From positions 41,907 to 105,906 of the forward strand of contig JAJZYM010000004.1 in the NCBI GenBank assembly GCA_021798115.1: a DNA stretch of 64,000 nt, read 5' to 3'. Under the pieces are notes generated by a model. That model saw only the letters and a list, made by a program, of their open reading frames with translations, was not told where the DNA came from and made no database searches. Below, piece after piece: positions 46,448 to 56,188 of the stretch. Positions within the stretch are counted from its first letter, which is position 1, and each line of letters begins with the position of its first letter. The translations under genes were made by a program, and so were the position numbers. This DNA comes from Pseudomonadota bacterium. Its GTDB lineage: Bacteria > Pseudomonadota > Gammaproteobacteria > JAKAQQ01.

Positions 46448-49207
46448 GTGCCCGCACGCTCACTTTTGTCCTCGTGTTTCTCACTGAGACGGCTGACCTT
46501 GTTCGTCGCGGGCGGGCTGGCTCTCGTCGCCGTGCGCGCGCACGCCACCCTGTGGACGGACCGGCACCGCAACCCCGTGCCAAACCCCGCCGCCGTCATC
46601 CGTTCGGGCGACGCCGAGTTCACCCTTCTCTTCCCCGATGTCCTGCGTCTCGAGTGGAGCGCCGCGGGCCGTTTCGAGAACCGTGCGACCCTCGTGTTCA
46701 TCAACCGCCGCGAACCGGTTCCGCCCCACACGCTCGTGCGGCGGAACGGGTGGCTCGTCATCCGCACCGCGCGCCTCACCGTCCGCTACCGGATCGGCAG
46801 CGGCCGTTTCGGACCGGGCAATCTCTTCGTCACCTACCGCAACGCCCGCGGGCGCGTCGTCGTGCGCTGGCACCCGGGGCTCCGCAACGGTGAGAATCTC
46901 GGCGGAACGGTCGCCACGCTCGACGGCACGAACGGCCCGGTCCCGCTGCGCCACGGTCTGATTTCGCGCGCCGGCTGGACACTCTTCAACGACTCCGCCC
47001 GGCCCACGCTCACTTCCGGGCCTTGGCATTGGGTGCGTCCCCGCTCCACGGTTCCGCACCAGGACTGGTATTTCTTCGGCTACGGACACCGTTACCGTCA
47101 CGCGCTCGGGGAGTTCGTGCGTCTTTCCGGCCGTCCGCCGCTTCCGCCCGAGTGGGCCTTCGGTGCCTGGCATTCGCGCTGGTGGAAATACACCGACCAG
47201 AGTCTCATGCGTCTCGGTCGCGGCTACCGCGATCACAAGATCCCGCTCGATGTTCTCGGGATCGACATGGACTGGCACGTGGTGAATCCTCCGCATCGCT
47301 ATTACAAGGGTCCGATCTACCGCGGGCGCGCACGGGTCTCCGACGCCGTCGGACAACCGCTCGGCTGGACCGGTTACACCTGGAACCGCAACTATTTCCC
47401 GGATCCCCGCGCCTATCTCGCGTGGGCGCGGGCGCACGGCTTCAAGACCTTCCTCAATCTTCATCCGGCCGCGGGCATCCAGCCGTGGGAGGCGAGCTAT
47501 TCCCGGGTGGCCCGGGCGCTTGGCCTCAATCCGGCCCGGCGCAAGCGCATCCCCTTTGATCTCACGAATCTTCGCTTCGCACGGGTGTATTTCCGCGACG
47601 TCATCGACCCTCTTTGGCACGAGGGTGTGACGTTTTGGTGGCTCGACTGGCAGCAGTACGAGAAGACGCCGATTCCGCATCTTCGCATGCTCTGGTGGCT
47701 CAACCACACGTTCTGGGAGGATGCCGTCCGTCACTGGGGCCGTACGCGACCCGTCCTCTACTCGCGTTGGGGGGGATGGGGCGATCAACGCTTTGGTCTC
47801 GGGTTTTCGGGCGACGTTCATTCGAGTTGGCGCTCCCTGCGTTTTCAGCCCTACTTCACGGCCACCTCGGCCAATGTGGCCTTTCCGTACTGGGGTCATG
47901 ATATCGGGGGCTACTACAGCCGCGAGAACGAACCCGCTGATCTCTTCGTCCGTTGGGTCGAATGGGGTGTCTTCAGTCCCATCTTCAAGGTCCACTACTG
48001 GATCAACCCCCGTCTCGACCGGAGGCTCTGGCACTACCCGCCTCCGATCTACCGCATCCTCCGCCGCTACTACCTTCTCCGCTACCGCCTGATTCCCTAT
48101 CTCTATACGGCGGCGCGAAGGACCTTTGCGACCGGCGTGGCCTTTGTCCACCCCCTGTACTATGACTGGCCGCGGCTTGGGGCCGCTTACCGTTACCGGG
48201 ACGAGTACGTCTTCGGCCCGGACATGGTCGTGCGCCCCGTGACCCATCCCGCCCCCGCGCACGCCCTCCTCACGCGTGAGAGCCTCTGGATCCCACCCGG
48301 CCGCTGGATCGAGTGGCAGACGGGCTTCATCCTCGACGGCGGTCGTCACGGACGAGCGGCACGACGCCCCTATACGCTCGGAGAGACGCCGGTTCTCGTC
48401 CGCGCCGGAGCCGTGATCCCCGAGACCCGGGACAGCATCGACGTCGAGGCCCTCGTTCACCGCCCGACCATCTTCGAGATCTTCCCCGGAGCGCGTTCGG
48501 GCCAAGGATGGCTCTATTCCGACGCCGGCGACACCACCGGGTACCTCCTCGGTCACGAGGCCTGGACGCGTCTCGTCTACCGGAGGACGGCGGACGGGCA
48601 CCGACTCCGCATCGTCGTCGGGCCGATGCGCGGGCACTACCGCGGGATGCTCCGCCGTCGCCGTTACGAGATCCGTCTGCCGCTCAGCACGCCGCCCGTT
48701 CGCGTCCTCCTCGACGGCCGGGTCGTCGCTCACGCCCCGGGGTACGCGAAACCGGGCGCCGAGGCCTCGTGGCGCTACGACGGTGCTCGGCTGGCGACCG
48801 TCGTGACGACGCCCCCCGAGAGCACCGCCCGTCCGCTCGTCGTCACCCTCTTCTACCGGCACGTTCTTCCCGTTCGGCGGCTCTCGGGCATCCCCGCCAT
48901 GATCGCGGCTCTCGACAAGGCGTTTGTCTACGCCCGCAGCCACGACTGGCCGGATTGGCATGACCCGCTGGGCGGACTGGCTCGCGCGTCCGAGACGGGA
49001 GCGCGTCTCACGCTCTTCCCGGGCCGGAGCCGGGACATCCTCAAAGGCCTGCCGTCCGTCGCGCGGCGTGTCCTTGCGGAGCTCGCGACGGTCATGTGCA
49101 CGCGGCCGGGCTACGCCCCCTATTGGGCGCTTCTTCGGACGCGTCTCGAGGAGGAGAGGGATCCTCCCACGGGCAAGCGGAAGGCCGCGGGCGGCGGGCG
49201 GCCGTGA
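46448..49207 (+). CDS. Exported GH31 alpha-glycosidase
   Basis: A 919-residue enzyme. The N-terminal hydrophobic segment LTLFVAGGLALVAVRAHA is a signal peptide. The galactose-mutarotase-like N-domain leads into the barrel with PPEWAFGAWHSRWWKY and DVLGIDMDWH. The catalytic nucleophile Asp400 is in FWWLDWQQYEKT, the acid/base region Asp456 in LGFSGDVHSSWRSL, and FPYWGHDIGGYYS follows. The C-terminal domains include RYRDEYVFGPDMVVRPV. Specificity (alpha-glucosidase or alpha-xylosidase) is open. GTG 46448 is preferred because GGAGG lies 10 bases upstream and the signal peptide starts soon after. A sugar porter follows 114 bases later, suggesting one alpha-glucoside utilisation unit. Confidence 0.92.
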   Translation: MPARSLLSSCFSLRRLTLFVAGGLALVAVRAHATLWTDRHRNPVPNPAAVIRSGDAEFTLLFPDVLRLEWSAAGRFENRATLVFINRREPVPPHTLVRRNGWLVIRTARLTVRYRIGSGRFGPGNLFVTYRNARGRVVVRWHPGLRNGENLGGTVATLDGTNGPVPLRHGLISRAGWTLFNDSARPTLTSGPWHWVRPRSTVPHQDWYFFGYGHRYRHALGEFVRLSGRPPLPPEWAFGAWHSRWWKYTDQSLMRLGRGYRDHKIPLDVLGIDMDWHVVNPPHRYYKGPIYRGRARVSDAVGQPLGWTGYTWNRNYFPDPRAYLAWARAHGFKTFLNLHPAAGIQPWEASYSRVARALGLNPARRKRIPFDLTNLRFARVYFRDVIDPLWHEGVTFWWLDWQQYEKTPIPHLRMLWWLNHTFWEDAVRHWGRTRPVLYSRWGGWGDQRFGLGFSGDVHSSWRSLRFQPYFTATSANVAFPYWGHDIGGYYSRENEPADLFVRWVEWGVFSPIFKVHYWINPRLDRRLWHYPPPIYRILRRYYLLRYRLIPYLYTAARRTFATGVAFVHPLYYDWPRLGAAYRYRDEYVFGPDMVVRPVTHPAPAHALLTRESLWIPPGRWIEWQTGFILDGGRHGRAARRPYTLGETPVLVRAGAVIPETRDSIDVEALVHRPTIFEIFPGARSGQGWLYSDAGDTTGYLLGHEAWTRLVYRRTADGHRLRIVVGPMRGHYRGMLRRRRYEIRLPLSTPPVRVLLDGRVVAHAPGYAKPGAEASWRYDGARLATVVTTPPESTARPLVVTLFYRHVLPVRRLSGIPAMIAALDKAFVYARSHDWPDWHDPLGGLARASETGARLTLFPGRSRDILKGLPSVARRVLAELATVMCTRPGYAPYWALLRTRLEEERDPPTGKRKAAGGGRP

Positions 49208-49321
49208 GGGTTCGCGTCAGACCCGCACTCGCCTTCGGCGCTCTTTGCCCCGGCCGAGCCTGACAGTGCCTGCGGGCCTCTCGAAGAGCCCTGGCGTCGT
49301 CCCTCCGGCTGCGAAAACCCC

Positions 49322-50698
49322 GTGAGCCGCGTGCCCTCCGTCTCCTCGGGCTCTTCGGGTCTGAGTGCGCTCCTCGCCTCCGTGGCCGGTCTTCTCTTTG
49401 GTTACGACACGGGGGTGATTTCGGGCGCGATGCTCTTCATCCGCCCGCTCTACGCGCTTGATGCATTTTGGCAGGGGCTCGTGGTGAGCATGGTCCCGAT
49501 CGGTGCGGCCGTCGGAGCCGCCCTCGCAGCGTTTGTTGCGGAGCGTCGTGACCGCCGTCGTCTTCTTCTGCTCGCCGCCGCGCTCTTCGCGATCGGCGCC
49601 GTGGCGAGCGCCGCGACGCCGGGGCCGACGGGTCTCCTCGCGGCGCGTTTCGTTCTTGGTCTGGCGATCGGTTTGGGTTCGATGATCGCCCCGGTCTATC
49701 TTTCCGAGACCTCCGCCCCCAAGAGGCGTGGTCTCGTCGTGAGCCTCAACCAGCTCTGTGTCACGGTGGGGATCCTCCTCGCCTATCTCGTCGACCTCGC
49801 CCTCGCGCCGGCAGGGGCGTGGCGTCTCATGCTGGGCCTCGGGGTCGTCCCGGCGGCGATCCTCTTTGCCGGCATGCTCGTCGCGCCTCCGAGCCCGCGC
49901 TGGTTGTTCGAGCGCGGCGACGAGGAGGGCGCGCGGGCGCTTCTTCGCCGGCTTCATCCCGCCTCCGCAGAGCGCGAGCTCGCCGAGATGCGCGGGCGGA
50001 GAACGACGGGCGCCCGGGCGGGTCTTCGCGTTCTCCTGCGCCCGCCCGCTCTCTGGGCGCTCGGTGTCGCCCTCGTCCTCGCGGTCGTCCAGCAGGTCGT
50101 GGGGATCAACGCCATCATCTATTTCGCGCCCCTGATTTTCGAACGCGCCGGTCTCGGCGGGGCGTCGGCCGCGCTCACGGCGACGGTCGGGGTGGGTGTC
50201 GTCAACGTGCTCTTCACGGTTCTGGCCCTGGTGCTTCTCGACCGTCTCGGGCGCCGCCCGCTCTTGCTCGCCGGGTCGTTTGTGATGGCCTTGGCGCTCG
50301 GGTATCTCGCGTTCACCTTCGGGAGAGGCGGAGGTGGAGCGGTCTCGGTCGCGGCGATCTTCATCTACATTGCGGGCTTTGCTGTGAGCATCGGCCCCAT
50401 CTTCTGGTTGATCGCCGCCGAGGCCTTCCCGCCGGGCGTGCGCACGGGCGGCATGGCGCTCGCGACGGTGACGAACTGGGTGGCCAACTTCCTCGTCTCA
50501 CTGAGTTTCCCCACACTGCTCTTCTCTCTCGGGGGCGGCGGCACCTTCGGTCTCTACGCTTGTTTCTGTGCCCTCGGCCTTCTCTTCTCGTGGCGTTACG
50601 TGCCCGAAACAAAGGGGATGGTGCTCGAGGCCGTGGGCGACGAACTCGCCGCCCGCTGGAGCGGGCGGAGCAGCCCGCGCGGGAAGACGGGACCGTAA
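49322..50698 (+). CDS. Sugar porter family MFS transporter
   Basis: A 458-residue inner-membrane H+ symporter-like carrier with 12 helices. Hallmarks of the sugar porter family are GLLFGYDTGVISGAMLFI (helix 1), RRDRRRLLLLAAALFAIGAV (loop 2-3), a helix-4 RFVLGLAIGLGSMIAPVYLSE segment, QQVVGINAIIYFAPLIF (helix 7 QQ-x-x-G-x-N) and the C-terminal PETKGMVLEAV. Related to XylE/GalP/AraE; the natural substrate is likely a mono- or disaccharide, perhaps a product of the preceding GH31 enzyme. Starts at GTG 49322. Confidence 0.92.
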   Translation: MSRVPSVSSGSSGLSALLASVAGLLFGYDTGVISGAMLFIRPLYALDAFWQGLVVSMVPIGAAVGAALAAFVAERRDRRRLLLLAAALFAIGAVASAATPGPTGLLAARFVLGLAIGLGSMIAPVYLSETSAPKRRGLVVSLNQLCVTVGILLAYLVDLALAPAGAWRLMLGLGVVPAAILFAGMLVAPPSPRWLFERGDEEGARALLRRLHPASAERELAEMRGRRTTGARAGLRVLLRPPALWALGVALVLAVVQQVVGINAIIYFAPLIFERAGLGGASAALTATVGVGVVNVLFTVLALVLLDRLGRRPLLLAGSFVMALALGYLAFTFGRGGGGAVSVAAIFIYIAGFAVSIGPIFWLIAAEAFPPGVRTGGMALATVTNWVANFLVSLSFPTLLFSLGGGGTFGLYACFCALGLLFSWRYVPETKGMVLEAVGDELAARWSGRSSPRGKTGP

Positions 50699-50704
50699 GG
50701 GGGA

Positions 50705-50725
50705 GGAGGCTTTACCTTCGCCTCC
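50705..50725. terminator. Weak hairpin between convergent genes
   Basis: GGAGGC, 9-base loop TTTACCTTC, GCCTCC, between the MFS stop and the DUF3667 stop. Short stem without U-tract. Confidence 0.35.
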
Positions 50726-50775
50726 GTGCGGGGGGACCCGCCTTCAGGCCTTGCGGCGCCGTCGGTGCGGGGACT

Positions 50776-51813
50776 TCAGTGCCAGACGCTCAGTGTGAAG
50801 GTGAGGATGGTGAGCGCCCCAAGAGGGATCGCGTAAGCGATCGCGATGAGGGGGAAGGTGAGGAGCGTTCGTCTCCAACCAAGAGCGTAGACGCGCTTTT
50901 GCATGAGGAAGAGATAGATGGGAATCCACGCGAGGATGACGTTACTCAGTGTCCTCAGTGGCCAGGCCAGCCACGCCAGCGATCCGACCGCCCGGGCGAG
51001 GGCGGCGACTCCGACCGCGAGAAGGAGGTCGAGGAAGAGAAAGGCGTGGCTGTGAAGCGCCACGAGAAGATGCTCGGCGTAGAGGCGACGACGAAAGAAG
51101 GCCTTCAAGATCAGGGCAAAGATCGGCATCAGGAGGACGAGCACCAGGGGGAAGCGGCGGAGGAAACGTTCGAGGGTCGGTGGGACGGATTGGGCGATGG
51201 CGCGGAGTTGGGTGCTTTGACCGATGGCGCGCTCCGGCCCTGGGCGGGCGGGGACGGCGCCCCCGTGGAGCATCCGATCGCGCGCACGGGCGGCGCGCAC
51301 GACGTTCCCTTCCTCCACGCGGAGGAGGTTTTGCAGGAAGGGAGGAGTGCTTGGATTGCGAAGAGAGCGGCGAATCTTCGTCAGAAGCGCTCGGCGGGTT
51401 TGGGCGACGGCGGCCACCGTGCGGTCGTGGGCGAAGAGGGCGCTGATTGTTTTTCCTGAGGTCACGTGGGGGGGCGGAAGAGCCAGACGGAAGATGAGGA
51501 AAGCCGCGAGTGCGAGAAAGAACATCAAGCGGAAGGGTGCCACTTGCCGCACGCGATGCCCGCGCAGATACTCGATCGTGAGGGCCCCCGGGCGGAAGAG
51601 CAACGGGAAGAGAGTGTCGCGAATCCGGGCGTCGAAGTGGAAGATGTTCTCGAGTGAGTCGGCGAGGAGACTGCGAAAGCCGCGCAGCGGATCGTGACTT
51701 TCCTGGCCGCAGCGGTAACACCAGCGGCCGAGGAGGGGGGTCGCACAGTTCGCGCAGCGTTCTTCCGACGTTTCGGCTCGCCGCGGCTCGTGTGTCTCAT
51801 CGGGTTCGGGCAC
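50776..51813 (-). CDS. DUF3667-type membrane protein with N-terminal zinc ribbon
   Basis: A 345-residue protein. An N-terminal CANCATPLLGRWCYRCGQ has two CxxC pairs spaced as a zinc ribbon. LLADSLENIFHFDARIRDTLFPLLFRPGALTIEYLRGHRVRQVAPFRLMFFLALAAFLIF is the DUF3667 core with the first membrane segment. Four further helices occupy the C-terminal half. Function unknown; family members are inner-membrane proteins. GTG 51813 is chosen because a GAGGA site lies 6 bases upstream. The frame is open to 52179 by GC bias only. Confidence 0.88.
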   Translation of the reverse strand: MPEPDETHEPRRAETSEERCANCATPLLGRWCYRCGQESHDPLRGFRSLLADSLENIFHFDARIRDTLFPLLFRPGALTIEYLRGHRVRQVAPFRLMFFLALAAFLIFRLALPPPHVTSGKTISALFAHDRTVAAVAQTRRALLTKIRRSLRNPSTPPFLQNLLRVEEGNVVRAARARDRMLHGGAVPARPGPERAIGQSTQLRAIAQSVPPTLERFLRRFPLVLVLLMPIFALILKAFFRRRLYAEHLLVALHSHAFLFLDLLLAVGVAALARAVGSLAWLAWPLRTLSNVILAWIPIYLFLMQKRVYALGWRRTLLTFPLIAIAYAIPLGALTILTFTLSVWH

Positions 51814-52076
51814 GAGGTTCCTCGCGCGGGGATCCCGGGGGATGATAGCCGGAAGAGGCGCACGGATCTGCCTTCGGCCCTCCCCCGAGGGGCAAGGGGC
51901 CGCGGCGGGCGGGGGAAAGCCTATAATCGGTCTGTCCCGAGGGAAAAGGAATCCCGGGAGCCGCCTGCGGACGGGGGTGGACTCTCGCCGCACGGGCGCG
52001 GTTCCGCAGGAAGCGCCTTTGAGGATCCGCCGTCCGCCGGATGCGTGCGGCCTCCGTTTCGTCACGAGGTCCCCGT

Positions 52077-53642
52077 ATGAAATCCCTGAAGTCCCTCCTT
52101 CCCACTCTTTTGGTGGTGACCGTGGGCGTACCGCTCTGGGCGGCGCCTCCGCCTCCCGCCTCCTCCGCCCCGGTGCCAAAGCACTATCTCTACTGGACGA
52201 AATCCCACGAGAGCGTGACCTACGGCAGCGTGGTCATCAACGGCAAGCGCGTCAAGTACAAGGCGGTCGCCGGCACGCTCATCCTGCGCAACCACAAGCA
52301 CCAGCCGGCGATGAGCATGTTCTACATCGCCTACTTCAAACGCGGCGTCAACCCCTCCCGACGGCCCATCACGTTCTTCTACAACGGCGGCCCGGGCTCC
52401 TCGACGGTCTGGCTGCACATGGGCGCGTACGGACCGTACCGCATCGTGACGGCGCCCGCGCCGAACCACACGCCGGCCGCTCCCTACCGCATCGTTCCGA
52501 ACCACCAGAGTCTCCTCAACGCGACCGACGAGGTCTTCGTCGATGCGCCGGCAACGGGCTTCAGCCGCCTCCTTCCCGACGGCAACCCGAAAGACTACTT
52601 CGGCATCGACCAGGACGGTCATGCCTTCGCCGATTTCATCGTCCAGTTCCTCTCCAAGTTCAACCGCTGGAACTCGCCGAAGTACCTCTACGGCGAGAGC
52701 TACGGGACGACGCGTGATGCGGTGCTCGCCTGGATCCTCGAGAACGACAAGAACGTCGATCTCAACGGCATCGTCTTTCAGTCGACCATCCTCAACTTCG
52801 ACACGAGCATCGACGGACCGGGCATGAACCCCGGGATCAACATCCCCTACGCGCTTGCGCTTCCGACGTTCGCCGCCACCTCGTGGTACCACAAGCGGCT
52901 TCCGGCCTCGATGCAGAGTCTCCCGCTCACGACCGTGATCCACGACGCCGAGCATTTCGCCATGCACGGCTACCTCGCGGCCCTCAACGAAGGCAACGTC
53001 CTTCCGCGGGCCCGCGAACGGGCCGTCGCCGAACGGCTCCACGAGCTCACGGGTCTCCCCGCCCGCTACTTGATGCGGGCCGATCTCCGCGTGAGCGGGG
53101 GCGAATACGAGCACGAGCTCATGCTGCCCTTCGGCGACACCACGGGACGCCTCGACACGCGCTTCCTTGGACCCACGATGAATCCGCTCGCACGCACGGC
53201 CTACTACGATCCGCAGTCTTCGGCGATCAGTCAGGCCTACGTCGCGGCCTTCAACTGGTACACGGAGAACGTCCTCAAGTTCGGCGCCGGGCACTACTAC
53301 CGGCCGGTCTACTACGGCCATCTCCACTGGAGCTTCAAGAACCGTGCGCCCTTCACGCACTACCCGCAGTTCATGCCGAACGTGATGCTCAACCTGGCGG
53401 CGGCGATGAAATACAACCCGGACCTCAAGGTCCTGGTCCTCGGCGGCTACTATGATCTCGCCACGCCCTTCTACGCGGCCTGGTACCAGTTCGAGCAGCT
53501 TCCGATCTCGCGCAAGCTCGAGAAGAACATCACCTTCCGCTGGTTCCGTTCCGGACACATGATCTACGTACGGCACCGCTCGCTCGTAAGCGCACACAAG
53601 GTCGTCTCGCGCTTCATCGAGGAGACGGACAACCTCCACTAA
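52077..53642 (+). CDS. Secreted S10 family serine carboxypeptidase-like enzyme
   Basis: A 521-residue exported hydrolase. The signal peptide LLPTLLVVTVGVPLWA ends near AAPPPP. The S10 alpha/beta-hydrolase core has FFYNGGPGSSTVWLHMGAYGP (oxyanion region), DEVFVDAPATGFSRL and KYLYGESYGTTRDAV with nucleophile Ser208. VLVLGGYYDLATP carries Asp460 and WFRSGHMIYV carries His494. S10 carboxypeptidases act at acid pH on C-terminal residues. ATG 52077 follows a GAGG site; upstream in-frame sequence lacks a signal peptide. A strong terminator follows. A decayed partial paralogue sits at 44160-44386. Confidence 0.93.
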   Translation: MKSLKSLLPTLLVVTVGVPLWAAPPPPASSAPVPKHYLYWTKSHESVTYGSVVINGKRVKYKAVAGTLILRNHKHQPAMSMFYIAYFKRGVNPSRRPITFFYNGGPGSSTVWLHMGAYGPYRIVTAPAPNHTPAAPYRIVPNHQSLLNATDEVFVDAPATGFSRLLPDGNPKDYFGIDQDGHAFADFIVQFLSKFNRWNSPKYLYGESYGTTRDAVLAWILENDKNVDLNGIVFQSTILNFDTSIDGPGMNPGINIPYALALPTFAATSWYHKRLPASMQSLPLTTVIHDAEHFAMHGYLAALNEGNVLPRARERAVAERLHELTGLPARYLMRADLRVSGGEYEHELMLPFGDTTGRLDTRFLGPTMNPLARTAYYDPQSSAISQAYVAAFNWYTENVLKFGAGHYYRPVYYGHLHWSFKNRAPFTHYPQFMPNVMLNLAAAMKYNPDLKVLVLGGYYDLATPFYAAWYQFEQLPISRKLEKNITFRWFRSGHMIYVRHRSLVSAHKVVSRFIEETDNLH

Positions 53643-53657
53643 GGCGCAAGTGGCCTG

Positions 53658-53692
53658 ACGGGGGATCCCTTCGCGGGGATCCCCCGTTTCTT
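53658..53692 (+). terminator. Terminator of the S10 peptidase gene
   Basis: A 12-bp perfect stem (ACGGGGGATCCC), 6-base loop, then TTTCTTT, 15 bases after the stop codon. Confidence 0.85.
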
Positions 53693-54030
53693 TGAGGGTC
53701 TTCCCTGAACTTGACACCCGGAATCGCAAGGAGCGATCGGATTTCCGGCGCTCCGCGGCTTGGATTATCGGTCCAGACCTCAAGTGCGGGCCTCTCGCAC
53801 CCCGCTGTCAGCCTCAATGACATGATGACATGATCAAGTGGCCGCGCCGGCAGGATGATTGGCATCCTTCTGGCTCGATCACTCTCTGTGCATCCTAAAC
53901 TCCGATGGCAACAGGAGGATTGATCCCCGCTTGTGAATTCGACGAAAGCCCGATACAATCCAAGTATTCACGCCGTTCCGGCCACCCATCCTAGTGTAGT
54001 GCCTCATTCTGTTTGGAACTTAAGCGGCTA
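53693..54030. other. Intergenic region left of IS copy B
   Basis: About 340 bases with no gene I can support. Base composition falls towards the IS. The repeated ATGACATGATGACATG near 53818-53833 is a small direct repeat. Confidence 0.45.
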
Positions 54031-54118
54031 GGTAGTGTACGGACTTGTGTGCAAATTCAGAGGTCATGGTATGAGGGATAGTAGTCAACCCCATGTCCTG
54101 ATTCGGAGGGACCATACC

Positions 54119-55315
54119 ATGACCGTGAAGAAGCATAGCACCAACCCGATCGACCTTAAAGCCCTCGTGGCGGAAGACTGTGACTGGATGAAATCTTTGA
54201 TCAAAGCGGCTGTCCAGGAGGTCCTGGGGGCCGAGATGACCGAGCTCCTGGGGGCCGGCCCCTACGAGCGCCAGGAAGGTCGCCAAGGCTACCGGGCCGG
54301 CTACTACGAACGTGGCCTGGTGACCCGTGTCGGCAAGCTCGAGCTCCGGGTCCCCCGGGACCGTAACGGCCAGTTCCAGACCGCCCTCTTTGAGCGCTAC
54401 CAGCGCTCGGAGAAGGCGTTCGTGGCCGCCTTGGCGGAGATGTACGTGCAAGGCGTCTCCACCCGCAAAGTCAAAGCGATCACCGAGGAGCTCTGTGGGC
54501 ACAGCTTCTCGGCCTCCAGCATCAGCGTCCTCAACAAGGGGCTCGACGAGGCCCTCACGGCCTTTGCCGAGCGGCGTCTGGAAGAGCCGTATCCCTACCC
54601 GATTCTCGATGCCCGCTACGAGAAGGCCCGTGAGGAGAGTGTCATCCGGTCCCAGGCGGTCTTGATCGCGATCGGTATCAATGAGGGCGGACGCCGGGAA
54701 GTCCTGGGCGTCGATCTCGCCCCGCGTGAGAGTCAGTCGTCCTGGAAAGACTTCCTTGTACGCCTGAAGGATCGGGGCCTCCACGGTGTTGAGTTCGTCG
54801 TCTCCGACGATCACGCGGGGCTCAAAAAAGCCCTCACCGAGGTGTTGACCGATGCCGCCTGGCAACGGTGCTATGTCCACTTCCTCCGTAATGCGCTGGA
54901 TTATCTGCCCCGTAAGGCCGACGACGACTGTCTCCAGGAGTTGCGCTGGCTGTACGACCGGCGGGATCTCGCGGAGGCCCAGCGCGATCTGGCGGCGTGG
55001 CTGACGAAGTGGTCGACGAAATACCCCAAGCTCACGGACTGGGTCGAGGACCATATCGGTGAGACGCTGACCTTTTACCGGCTCCCCCGGGCCCACCACA
55101 AGCATCTGAAGAGCACGAACATGCTGGAGCGCTTGAACGAGGAGATCAAGCGCCGGACGCGGGTAGTGCGGATCTTCCCCCATGCCGAGTCCTGTCTGCG
55201 TCTGGTGCGGGCTCTCTGTGTCGAGATCCATGAAGCCTGGCTTGAGGACAATCGTTATCTCAACATGGATCTCTTGAAAGAACAGCGCCGCGAGCGGCTG
55301 CGGGCGGCAGCCTAA
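54119..55315 (+). CDS. IS256-family transposase, copy B
   Basis: 398 residues, near-identical to copies A and C, with DARYEKAREES (catalytic Asp; Val/Glu/Gly changed to Ala/Glu/Ser relative to A), VVSDDHAGLKKAL and CYVHFLRNALDYLP. The ATG follows GGAGGG. The TAA stop (55313-55315) is preserved within the target duplication of the nested element, so the protein is full length and could still act in trans on the other copies. Confidence 0.95.
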   Translation: MTVKKHSTNPIDLKALVAEDCDWMKSLIKAAVQEVLGAEMTELLGAGPYERQEGRQGYRAGYYERGLVTRVGKLELRVPRDRNGQFQTALFERYQRSEKAFVAALAEMYVQGVSTRKVKAITEELCGHSFSASSISVLNKGLDEALTAFAERRLEEPYPYPILDARYEKAREESVIRSQAVLIAIGINEGGRREVLGVDLAPRESQSSWKDFLVRLKDRGLHGVEFVVSDDHAGLKKALTEVLTDAAWQRCYVHFLRNALDYLPRKADDDCLQELRWLYDRRDLAEAQRDLAAWLTKWSTKYPKLTDWVEDHIGETLTFYRLPRAHHKHLKSTNMLERLNEEIKRRTRVVRIFPHAESCLRLVRALCVEIHEAWLEDNRYLNMDLLKEQRRERLRAAA

Positions 55316-55319
55316 TGAA

Positions 55320-56043
55320 GGGGCTGAAGTAGCTAAGGGTTAGTGTTTTGCCTGTTTATACCAGGATTTTAGCTGCTTCCGGAGCTGTGAGTGACTGCCT
55401 CCATTGAAACGCCACTCGCACTCTTTCAAAAACCAGTAAAAGTTCTCCGGTTTGATCCCGTTGTACTTGCGCATCTGACGCTTGGCCTGGTTCCAAAAAT
55501 TCTCGATGCCGTTGATGTGATTCTGCCGCATGGCGAAGCGCTTTGAGTGATTGATTCGCCGATGATGGAAATCGGATACATCGAGCGCATTGTAGACGCC
55601 GAGCGCCTCGGTATAAACGATGCTGTCAGGCTCGACCTTCTCCTGAAGGATAGGCCGCACCGTCTCGGTTAGGGCGTTGGCGATGATGGCGGTGTAAACC
55701 TTCCCGCCCCGCTTTCAAAACCCGAAGACGACCGCGTTGCCTGCCGCGCCGCGGCCTCGCTTGCCCTTGCGCACACCCCCGAAGTCACTCTCATCCGCCT
55801 CCCCATCGCCACAGAGCTGAGAGCTCGGGAGCTTGCGGACGAGCAGCGGGCGCAGGCGCATGAAGAAGCGGATCGCGGTGTTGAGCTGAACGCCGACGAT
55901 CTCAGCGGCAGCACGCGCCGTGCTGCCCGCCACAAAATGCTCGATCAGCTTGCTTTGCTGACGGGGACTGAGGCGGCTTTTGCGTTGATACATCGTAGCC
56001 ATACATAACAGAGCCCTGTGAGCCCCTTAGCTACTTCAGCTCC
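55320..56043. mobile_element. IS1595-family (ISXO2-like) element nested in copy B
   Basis: 724 bp with ends GGGGCTGAAGTAGCTAAGGG and, inverted, GGAGCTGAAGTAGCTAAGGG (19 of 20 identical). Perfect 8-bp target duplication CTAATGAA at 55312-55319 and 56044-56051. Confidence 0.95.
55340..56002 (-). pseudogene. IS1595-family transposase interrupted by an in-frame TGA
   Basis: The single frame encodes MATMYQRKSRLSPRQQSKLI and onward to GDGEADESDFGG (DDE Asp region) and GNAVVFGF. Then TGA at 55715-55717 is followed in the same frame by KRGGKVYTAIIANALTETVR, HINGIENFWNQAKRQM (the His-rich, Asn/Glu region typical of the C-terminal catalytic Glu) and KSWYKQAKH. Without the stop it would be a normal protein of about 220 residues. 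One nonsense mutation has inactivated it. Confidence 0.9.
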
Positions 56044-56188
56044 CTAATGAAATTCTCCCTCATACCAGAAAGGAATTTGCACAACTTGACAGACACAACC
56101 CTCAATGGTAAGCTAAGATAGGATCTACGCTTCGGTTCCATATAATTAACGTTACGAAGCACTACACTAGCTGACTAGGAGTTTATTT

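Larger units (their letters stand above)
54031..56100. mobile_element. IS256-family element (copy B) split by a nested IS
   Basis: The left end GGTAGTGTACGG is at 54031; the right end, complementary to GGTTGTGTCTGTCAAG, finishes at 56100. The transposase gene is intact but an IS1595-type element (55320-56043) is inserted at its stop codon. The 8 bases outside the ends (AGCGGCTA and CTCAATGG) do not match, unlike copies A and C. Confidence 0.93.

Noticed and set aside
46481..48961. 826-codon minus-strand frame opposite GH31
   Set aside because: No domain; the GH31 catalytic motifs on the plus strand explain the region.
52062..53783. 573-codon minus-strand frame opposite the S10 peptidase
   Set aside because: Antisense shadow without any motif; S10 catalytic triad and signal peptide lie on the plus strand.
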